Shown here in pieces: positions 57,956-64,000 of a DNA stretch of 64,000 nt. How positions within the stretch are numbered: the stretch's first letter is position 1; every line of letters starts with the position of its first letter. The stretch covers positions 61,311-125,310 of the forward strand of contig JAFXJP010000030.1 in assembly GCA_017532155.1 (NCBI GenBank), written 5' to 3'. The position numbers and the translations under genes are program-made. The stretch is from Clostridia bacterium (GTDB lineage Bacteria; Bacillota; Clostridia; Christensenellales; Aristaeellaceae). The notes beneath the pieces were generated by a model, which was given only the letters and a program-made list of their open reading frames with translations, had not been told where the DNA came from and searched no databases.

Positions 57956-59674
57956 TTAATAGGTATAGCAATCTCTGATCAGCGTGCCGTCCAGCGCTGA
58001 ATACCAGGCCCAGCCCTCGCGGGGCACGGTGTCGGTGAAGGAATACTCTGCATACCAGACGGGTGCGTAGATCATGCCGTCGGCGGCATTTTCTGCACGC
58101 ATGGGCATGTAAGAGAGCGTCAGCGTGTGCAGCTTCGGCCGGCTGATGCGATGACGTTCGCGGCGGGCATTGTCCCGGTTAAAGGCGGCAATCATTTCTT
58201 CGGCGCTCAGCAGATTTTCGGCCAGATAGCTGTCGCCGGTGGCGCGGTAAAGATCATCGATCATCACGTAACGGATTTGGCCGTTGGCAACAAAGAGGCG
58301 CAGCTCGTTGTACATATCGCCCTTGTCAACCAGAATGCCGCCTGCCTGCTTCTTGTAGAGCAGGAAAAAGCCTTCGTCATCAGCGGATGCGGCGCTGTAA
58401 TCCCAGGTTTTATCGGTGTAGAAATTGGCGCTTTCCATGATCTTCTGATTTAGACTGCCAAGACGCGCGATGCGCTCTTTTGTCATATCCAGCGCGTAGG
58501 AAAGCTGATAATCATCCAGATCCAGCTGAGACAGAAGGTTTTCTGCCAGCGATTGCGCTTCTGCCAGCGTGAACCCGTTCAGCTCGATCTTTTCCAATTG
58601 CTCCTGCGGATGCTCCCAGTAAGCGGAAAAGCCAAGCTCTGCGACATCTGCGGAGAATGCCGGGCGCGGGTGCGGACCATCGGGCGATTGGCCGTCCAGC
58701 TTATAGAAGATGGTGTATTCGCCGTCATATTCCGTGTATTCCAGGGTGATGCCGGTCATGCGCAGGCGGGCTTCATCGCTGAACACATAGTTTTCTTCGC
58801 GGTAATAGGTGTCGCGGGTAAAATGCTGCGTGATACCGCTGGTGTTGAAAGCGGCAGGATCAAGGCTGAAGAACGCGGTGTTTTCCTCTGTGCGCAGCTG
58901 CGCCTTGTATACGGGCAGCGCATCGCCAATCTGATAGCCGTCGGGCGCGATGATCTGAACGCCGTTGACGGAGGAAACTTCTGTTGCCTGCGGCTGCGGC
59001 GCGGCGGTGGGCTGGGCGTAAACAGGCGTAAAAGAAACCTGCCAGGTGTCAACACGATGCATATCATCGGCCCCTTTGGCTTTGCGGGAGGATACATTCA
59101 TTTTCAGCGTATATTCAGTGCCTTCAGTTACGGCGATGCTGCGGGGCAGGATGAAGGCAAATTGAACGGAGCCGTCATCCTGCGGGATCATGTCGTAGCC
59201 TGAAGCCGACAGCGGCAGCATTTCGCCGCCGTCCACGGCAACGGCTTCGACGGTCACCTGCGCATGCAGGATCGTTAAACCCTCTGCAGAGAAATCGGCA
59301 GGCTCGGCGTCATAAGAGAGGATGCGCACGCCTTCCTGCGCTGATGTGATGCGGCCTACGCCGTACAAGCCTTCGGGAATGTAGACGACTTCATCCAACG
59401 TATAGGTGAGATCACCGATGATCGTGCTTTCGCCGATCTGCGCGATTTTGCCGTCGTTCAGCTCGGGACGGCCGAAGAATTCCGCTACCTGCGAGGAGAA
59501 AAGCGCTGCGGCGGTAGCGATGGTTAAAACCAAGGCCATGGCGGCGATCAGAGCAATGCGCAGCGGCGCGCGGCGCACAGGCACGGATTCAGCCTTTGCC
59601 AGTGTATAGCGAATGCGATTCTCAAAGCTCTCAGGCGTTTGGCCGTACATGCTATTCAATTTATCGTTGTTCAC
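57956..59674 (-). CDS. Membrane protein paired with an ECF sigma factor (putative anti-sigma)
   Basis: 572 residues. The N-terminal 35 residues are cytoplasmic (SFENRIRYTLAKAESVP), followed by one hydrophobic helix (RIALIAAMALVLTIATAAALF) and a large extracytoplasmic part of about 500 residues with beta-rich segments, one Pro/Gln/Ala linker near 225 (PTAAPQPQATE), and no enzyme motif. Overlapping the sigma gene by four bases (ATGA at 59671) suggests it holds the sigma factor inactive and senses an external cue, as in the DUF4179-type partners. It lacks an obvious zinc anti-sigma motif. Function inferred from position. Confidence 0.75.
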   Translation of the reverse strand: MNNDKLNSMYGQTPESFENRIRYTLAKAESVPVRRAPLRIALIAAMALVLTIATAAALFSSQVAEFFGRPELNDGKIAQIGESTIIGDLTYTLDEVVYIPEGLYGVGRITSAQEGVRILSYDAEPADFSAEGLTILHAQVTVEAVAVDGGEMLPLSASGYDMIPQDDGSVQFAFILPRSIAVTEGTEYTLKMNVSSRKAKGADDMHRVDTWQVSFTPVYAQPTAAPQPQATEVSSVNGVQIIAPDGYQIGDALPVYKAQLRTEENTAFFSLDPAAFNTSGITQHFTRDTYYREENYVFSDEARLRMTGITLEYTEYDGEYTIFYKLDGQSPDGPHPRPAFSADVAELGFSAYWEHPQEQLEKIELNGFTLAEAQSLAENLLSQLDLDDYQLSYALDMTKERIARLGSLNQKIMESANFYTDKTWDYSAASADDEGFFLLYKKQAGGILVDKGDMYNELRLFVANGQIRYVMIDDLYRATGDSYLAENLLSAEEMIAAFNRDNARRERHRISRPKLHTLTLSYMPMRAENAADGMIYAPVWYAEYSFTDTVPREGWAWYSALDGTLIRDCYTY

Positions 59675-60144
59675 AGGAATACCTCCTCTTTTTCCAGGGC
59701 TTTGCGGAGCAGCTGCTTGCCGCGGTAGAGCCGCGATTTGAGGGTGCTTTTCGGCATCCGCAGCATGCGGCAGATCTCATCCACCGTGTAGCCCTCCACA
59801 TAGTGCAAAACCATGGGCAAACGATATGTTTCCTCAAGGGAGGTAAACAGTTGATATAAATCGGGGTTGGCGTCCTCGGCCACTTCCCGCTCGGGGACAT
59901 CATCAAACAGCAATTCGCGTTTTCTGCGGCGCAAAAGCGAGTAGCATTCGTTGATCAGAATGCGCGTCAGCCAAGCCTCCAGCGCGTTGTCCTTGCGCAG
60001 GGTATGCCGCTTGCGAATGGCTTTTTCGATCGCTCCCTGTACAGCGTCCTCGCGGTCGCACAATTGCGGCAGGATGGTGGTGGACACGCGGTAAAGCGTA
60101 TCCTGCATCGCCACAATGCGCGCGTTAAATTCCGCCTGTGTCAT
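59671..60144 (-). CDS. ECF-type RNA polymerase sigma factor
   Basis: 157 residues. Region 2 is at about 25-85 (CDREDAVQGAIEKAIRKRHT, EAWLTRILINECYSLLRRRK). Region 4 is at about 105-155 (SLEETYRLPMVLHYVEGYTVDE and RMPKSTLKSRLYRGKQLL). It is a short two-domain sigma without region 1.1 or 3. The next gene overlaps it and probably encodes its membrane partner. A palindrome with a BamHI-like core (AAAGGATCCTTT, 60168-60179) lies upstream. Confidence 0.9.
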   Translation of the reverse strand: MTQAEFNARIVAMQDTLYRVSTTILPQLCDREDAVQGAIEKAIRKRHTLRKDNALEAWLTRILINECYSLLRRRKRELLFDDVPEREVAEDANPDLYQLFTSLEETYRLPMVLHYVEGYTVDEICRMLRMPKSTLKSRLYRGKQLLRKALEKEEVFL

Positions 60145-60218
60145 ATCGTGCCTCCTGAATGGAATGAAAAGGATCCTTTCACTGATATAGACGAGGAAAG
60201 GGGGCGAAAGGATGCAGG

Positions 60219-60246
60219 AAAATAAAAAATCCCGGAAAACCGGGAT
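60219..60246 (-). terminator. Terminator of the hexuloisomerase operon
   Basis: On the - strand ATCCCGG pairs with CCGGGAT around TTTT, followed by TTTTTATTTT. Confidence 0.85.
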
Positions 60247-60252
60247 GAAAGT

Positions 60253-60774
60253 TTATTCGAGATTGGCGTGGTTGCGGGAGAGCGTTTCCCTGTTCTCCGC
60301 CAGCGCCATGGTGACAGCATCGGAAAAAAGGAGAATCATCTGCTCAAACAGGCTGCCCATCAGCTGGCCGGAGGCGGCGAGATTATGCTTGGTGGGTGCG
60401 GGGATGATCACATCCGGCGGTGCGATGCGTGCCAGCTCGGACTCCTTTTCCGCTGTGATGATCAGCAGATCTGCCTGCATTTTAACCGCCTCGGCGGCGT
60501 AATGGCACACGCTGTGCGTGGCGCCGGAGGCAGAGGCGACGATCAGCAGATCGCCCTTCTGAATGGAGGGGGTGATCGTTTCGCCCACTACATACACCGT
60601 CTTGCCCAGCTGCATCAAGCGCATGGCCAGGGCCCTCAGCATCAGCCCGGAGCGGCCCGCGCCGTAAACAAAGATGCGCTCATGCGCAGCAATTTTATCG
60701 GCGCAGCGGCGGATGGCATCGGCCGGGATGCTTTCTGCAGTTTGCTTTAACTCCTGCAAAATGATATTCAGCAT
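60253..60774 (-). CDS. hxlB: SIS-domain isomerase, 6-phospho-3-hexuloisomerase type
   Basis: 173 residues from the ATG at 60774 (GAGGAGA upstream). The SIS fold is clear: FVYGAGRSGLMLRALAMRL near 33, VYVVGETITPSIQKGDLLI near 57, and ASASGATHSV near 82. It is HxlB-like in length and segments, but the catalytic-loop sequence is SASGAT rather than the common SGSGET, so activity on 6-phospho-3-hexulose is not assured. No hexulose-6-phosphate synthase gene is nearby. It follows the glycerol-1-phosphate dehydrogenase gene by two bases. Confidence 0.82.
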   Translation of the reverse strand: MLNIILQELKQTAESIPADAIRRCADKIAAHERIFVYGAGRSGLMLRALAMRLMQLGKTVYVVGETITPSIQKGDLLIVASASGATHSVCHYAAEAVKMQADLLIITAEKESELARIAPPDVIIPAPTKHNLAASGQLMGSLFEQMILLFSDAVTMALAENRETLSRNHANLE

Positions 60775-60776
60775 GT

Positions 60777-62045
60777 TTAAATCTCCTCGCCAAAGAGCGC
60801 GTAATGCAGCCACAAAACGGAATAGCGGTCCTTCAGATCCTTGCCGTATACCTGCGCGTCGCGGATTTTTTCCTTGCCGTACAGGCTTTCAAAGGCGGCC
60901 ATGTCATAGCCTGCATCGAGGAACATCTGCGTAATTTCCTCGGCGCTGGGGCACTCGGAGAGAATATGGATAATCTCAGGCCAGACGATTTCGTATTGTG
61001 CGTTGCGATCCTTCTCGTAGGAGTGCGCCTCTTCCTGAATCTTGAGCACCTCTTTGGCAAAACCGCCGTAGATGCGGTCATAGGCGGCCAGGCGCTTTTC
61101 GCGCGGAACATCTGTAAAGGCGGGAGCGGCCAGGCGGCAGATTTTCTCGCGCATACCGGCGGTGACAACGGTGGAATACGCCACGTCCGTGCCGTGCAGG
61201 AAGTAGGGCTGATCGTGGATGAGGCCGACGATTTCGAAGAAATGCGAGAGATGATGCTCGCTGCCCGAGCCCGGTCTGGTGGAGCCAAGGAGCGTAAGCG
61301 TGATGCCGATGAGCACCAACGCCTTAAAGAGGAAGGCGATGGCTTCGTCGTCGCGTGCGACGATGTTTTTAACCTGGCGGCGGGTTTCTTCTGTTACCGT
61401 ATACACCAGTTTGTAAATATCCGGACAGAAATGCTCGCGGTTAATCAGTGTGGCCAGCTTCCAGTCGTTGAGGGAGGAATACTTGCCGATGATATCGCCA
61501 TAGCCAGAGCGGATCATATCCAGCGGGGCATTTTTGATCACGTCTACATCCGCTACGATATAGGTGGGCGCGTGGGTGGTGTAGGTGATTTTCATGCCGC
61601 CCATGATCATGGCAGCGCCGGAGGAGGCAAAGCCGTCCATGGAGGGCGCGGTGGCGACGATCATGTATTGCAGCTGATGATTGAAGGTGACATATTTGCA
61701 GATGTCGTTGATGACGCCTGAGCCCACACCCACAATAAAATCGATGCCGTTCAGGTGCTTTTCTACTTCAGCAACAGCTTTTTCATCGGGTACAAGAAAG
61801 CCTTCGCAGGTGAAAACAAGCGTATCGGCAATTTTGCTGCCGAGGATTTCCTGCGCCTTTTGGCCGCAGGCGGCGTAGGTATTCTGATCGGCTACCAGCA
61901 GAATGCGCTGATATTTTTCTGTCAGGCGCGGAAGGTGGCTGAGCGCGCCTTTTTCTACCACAACTTCACCGAGATTGCAAAAATGCGTGCGGCCGCAGGT
62001 GCAGTTGATTTCCTTACCGCAATATGCGCTGATATCAAGATGCAT
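60777..62045 (-). CDS. egsA: sn-glycerol-1-phosphate dehydrogenase (AraM/EgsA type)
   Basis: 422 residues. The Rossmann motif is IVGVGSGVINDICKY near 105, substrate and zinc contacts are TAPSMDGFASSGAAM near 130, IRSGYGDIIGKYSSL near 178, and the metal histidines in SGSEHHLSHFFE near 270 and HGTDVAYSTVV near 290. The N-terminal 20 residues carry three cysteines (CGKEINCTCG). This family reduces dihydroxyacetone phosphate to sn-glycerol-1-phosphate, the archaeal lipid stereoisomer, and is known in Bacillus as AraM. It leads a two-gene operon with a SIS isomerase. Confidence 0.88.
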   Translation of the reverse strand: MHLDISAYCGKEINCTCGRTHFCNLGEVVVEKGALSHLPRLTEKYQRILLVADQNTYAACGQKAQEILGSKIADTLVFTCEGFLVPDEKAVAEVEKHLNGIDFIVGVGSGVINDICKYVTFNHQLQYMIVATAPSMDGFASSGAAMIMGGMKITYTTHAPTYIVADVDVIKNAPLDMIRSGYGDIIGKYSSLNDWKLATLINREHFCPDIYKLVYTVTEETRRQVKNIVARDDEAIAFLFKALVLIGITLTLLGSTRPGSGSEHHLSHFFEIVGLIHDQPYFLHGTDVAYSTVVTAGMREKICRLAAPAFTDVPREKRLAAYDRIYGGFAKEVLKIQEEAHSYEKDRNAQYEIVWPEIIHILSECPSAEEITQMFLDAGYDMAAFESLYGKEKIRDAQVYGKDLKDRYSVLWLHYALFGEEI

Positions 62046-62120
62046 AAATGTGCCTCCTTGTTCTTTGAAGCGTTATCTGCAGTATACCATAAAAAGGGAA
62101 AAAAGAGAATGTATGGCAGC

Positions 62121-62150
62121 ACAAAAAATACGCCGTCCGAAGACGGCGTA
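62121..62150 (-). terminator. Terminator of asnS
   Basis: On the - strand ACGCCGTC pairs with GACGGCGT around TTCG, followed by ATTTTTTGT. The tetraloop is the stable UUCG type. Confidence 0.9.
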
Positions 62151-62162
62151 AGGAGTGGTTGA

Positions 62163-63551
62163 TTAGAATTCGGCGCTGCCGGTGGTGCGGGGGAAGGGCA
62201 GCACATCGCGGATGTTGCTCACGCCCGTGAGGTACATGATCAGGCGCTCAAAGCCCAGGCCAAAGCCCGCGTGCGGGGTGGAGCCGTACTTGCGCAGCTC
62301 CAGGTACCACCAGTAGGCTTCCTTATCCAGACCCAGCTCATCCAGGCGTGCTTCCAGCACATCCAGGCGATCCTCGCGCTGGCTGCCGCCGATCAACTCG
62401 CCAATGCCGGGCACCAGTACGTCAACGGCCGCGACGGTCTTGCCGTCGTCGTTCTGACGCATGTAGAAGGCCTTGATCTCCTTGGGATAGTTGTACACGC
62501 ATACGGGGCGGCCGAAGTGCTTTTCAGCCAGGTAGCGCTCGTGCTCGGTCTGCATGTCCATGCCCCAGTACGCGCCGTATTCGAACTCGACGCCGGAGTT
62601 CTTGAGGATTTCGATGGCGTCGGTATAGCTGACGCGGGCGAAATCGCTGTCGCGCACGTGGGTGAGGCGCTCGATCAGGCCCTTGTCCACAAAGCTATTA
62701 AGGAACTGCAGTTCTTCGGGGCAGCGCTCCATCACGTCGGCGATGACGTAGCGGACCATGTTTTCGGCCAGCTCCATGTCATCGTTCAGGTCGGCGAAGG
62801 CGATTTCGGGTTCGATCATCCAGAATTCTGCCGCGTGGCGCTGGGTATAGCTCTTCTCTGCGCGGAAGGTGGGGCCGAAGGTGTAGATGTTGCGGAAGGC
62901 CATGCAGAAGGCTTCGCCGTTGAGCTGGCCGGATACCGTCAGGTTGGCGGGCTTGCCGAAGAAGTCTTCGCTGTGCTTGACGTTGCCCTTGTCGTCGCGG
63001 GGCGGGTTGTCGATATCCAGCGTGGTTACGCGGAACATTTCGCCCGCGCCTTCGCAGTCGCTGGCAGTGATCAGGGGCGTATGCACGTACACAAAGCCCT
63101 GGTCGCCGAAGAAGCGATGGATGCTCTGCGCGGCGACGGAGCGGATGCGGAACACCGCAGAGAAAAGGTTCGTACGGGGACGCAGGTGTGCCTGGGTGCG
63201 CAGATACTCTACCGTGTGGCGTTTTTTCTGCAGGGGATAATCGGGCGCAGCCATGCCGACGATGGTCACGGTATCGGCCTTGAGCTCAAAGGGCTGCTTC
63301 ATTTCGGGGGTCAGTTTCAGCGTGCCGGTCACCTCGATGGCAGAGCCCAGCGTGACCTTGACCACCTCGCGGAAATCCGGTACGGACTCGTCCAGCACGA
63401 TCTGCAGGTTCTTAAAGAACGTGCCGTCGTTCATTTCGATGAAGGCGAAAGCCTTGCTGTCACGCACGGTGCGCACCCAGCCGGATACGGTGATCTTAGC
63501 GCCGTCAGCGGGCGTGTTGCGATACAGATCGCGGATCAGACATTTTTCCAT
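62163..63551 (-). CDS. asnS: Asparaginyl-tRNA synthetase
   Basis: 462 residues, normal length. An N-terminal OB-fold anticodon domain (about 18-100; [20 protein letters not shown]) precedes the class II core with motif 1 ([18 protein letters not shown] near 137), motif 2 ([20 protein letters not shown] near 230) and motif 3 ([20 protein letters not shown] near 430). The asparagine-specific segment is [20 protein letters not shown]. It charges tRNA-Asn. It follows the ROK kinase gene by 32 bases. Confidence 0.96.
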   Translation of the reverse strand: MEKCLIRDLYRNTPADGAKITVSGWVRTVRDSKAFAFIEMNDGTFFKNLQIVLDESVPDFREVVKVTLGSAIEVTGTLKLTPEMKQPFELKADTVTIVGMAAPDYPLQKKRHTVEYLRTQAHLRPRTNLFSAVFRIRSVAAQSIHRFFGDQGFVYVHTPLITASDCEGAGEMFRVTTLDIDNPPRDDKGNVKHSEDFFGKPANLTVSGQLNGEAFCMAFRNIYTFGPTFRAEKSYTQRHAAEFWMIEPEIAFADLNDDMELAENMVRYVIADVMERCPEELQFLNSFVDKGLIERLTHVRDSDFARVSYTDAIEILKNSGVEFEYGAYWGMDMQTEHERYLAEKHFGRPVCVYNYPKEIKAFYMRQNDDGKTVAAVDVLVPGIGELIGGSQREDRLDVLEARLDELGLDKEAYWWYLELRKYGSTPHAGFGLGFERLIMYLTGVSNIRDVLPFPRTTGSAEF

Positions 63552-63583
63552 GGGAAAAACCTTCTTTCAAAAAATCAGATGCA

Positions 63584-64000
63584 TTATTGTTCGATGCCCA
63601 GCAGCGCCGCGCCGATGATGCCGGCGTCATTGCCAAGCTTGGCCTGACGGAGTTCTGCATAGGGCAGGGTCTTGAACATGAGATACTTGGGCAAACGCTC
63701 GCGCACGGCATTGAGCAGGAATTCGCCCGCGTGGCTGACGCCGCCGCCCAGCACGATCATATCGGGATCGAGGAAAGAAATGATATTGTTGACGGCGATG
63801 GTCAGATACTCCGCGTAGCGATTAAATACGCTATTCGCGATCGTATCACCTTCCTTCGCTGCGTCAATGATGATTTTGGCGTTGAGTTTATCAAGATCCC
63901 CATTGCAGCGCTGAGAAAGCAGGCAGCCGGGGTTCTTTTCGCAGGCTTCACGGCCCATGCGGATGATGGCGGTGGCAGAGCAGTAACGCTCGGTGCAGCC
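63584..64000 (-). CDS. ROK-family sugar kinase (5' end outside window)
   Basis: Only the C-terminal 138 residues are in the window; the frame is open to base 64000, so the gene is cut, not broken. The zinc-type segment CTERYCSATAI near the visible start and the helix-rich part with FLDPDMIVLGGGVSHAGEF match the ROK family. The last residues GNDAGIIGAALLG are the usual ending of ROK glucokinases. It probably phosphorylates glucose or another hexose. It is upstream of asnS in the same orientation. Confidence 0.88.
   Translation of the reverse strand, partial: GCTERYCSATAIIRMGREACEKNPGCLLSQRCNGDLDKLNAKIIIDAAKEGDTIANSVFNRYAEYLTIAVNNIISFLDPDMIVLGGGVSHAGEFLLNAVRERLPKYLMFKTLPYAELRQAKLGNDAGIIGAALLGIEQ

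Overview
The window looks like chromosome from a Gram-positive, moderately GC-rich member of the Clostridia, probably a gut or rumen fibre-associated lineage. That is an inference. It rests on strong GGAGG-type ribosome binding sites, sigma-A promoters (TTGACA/TATAAT with 17-base spacers, often with an extended TGn -10), many GC-rich intrinsic terminators, and families typical of Clostridia (CotH, DUF1292, DUF951, SH3-repeat and TP-linker peptidoglycan-binding proteins). I see no transposase, integrase, phage gene, rRNA or CRISPR array. There is one tRNA, tRNA-Arg(ACG).

Layout. 1-2.8 kb: the end of a CotH-type kinase gene overlapping an exported phosphodiester glycosidase. 3-5.8 kb: a MerR regulator followed by an exported FMN/FAD reductase, with a textbook MerR operator (19-base spacer containing a dyad) between them. 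5.8-7.8 kb: purine nucleoside phosphorylase and phosphopentomutase. 8-14.6 kb: a complete oligopeptide ABC transporter and a small upstream gene. 14.8-17.8 kb: a secreted beta-repeat protein and an M3 peptidase, followed by a gene-free block of hairpins. 18.1-23.9 kb: flavin reductase, signal peptidase I with DUF951, ThuA-like and DUF1292 proteins, an ABC-2 exporter and a major facilitator transporter. 23.9-31.9 kb: a two-component system with a phosphatase, a DUF4342 protein, cell-wall-binding proteins, an ATP-grasp enzyme and YchF. 32.2-41.8 kb: phosphatases, a FAD oxidoreductase, an S15-type hydrolase, an MBL protein, HemW, a ZIP transporter and an aminotransferase.

41.9-55.9 kb is the most distinctive region. 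Two AraC-controlled operons each combine intracellular glycoside hydrolases with a short-chain dehydrogenase, a lactonase and an enolase-superfamily sugar-acid dehydratase; the first also has an RraA-type aldolase. Together they read as a non-phosphorylative oxidative sugar-degradation route: glycan fragment, sugar, lactone, aldonate, 2-keto-3-deoxy acid, then pyruvate plus an aldehyde. The lactonase is a beta-propeller in one operon and MBL-fold in the other. Just upstream is a recombination scar where the 3' ends of two gene remnants (a dehydrogenase copy and an FMN-domain protein) meet.

56-64 kb: tRNA-Arg, a RecQ that appears to lack the winged-helix domain, an ECF sigma factor with a membrane partner, a hexuloisomerase with a glycerol-1-phosphate dehydrogenase, asparaginyl-tRNA synthetase, and the 3' part of a ROK sugar kinase cut by the window edge.
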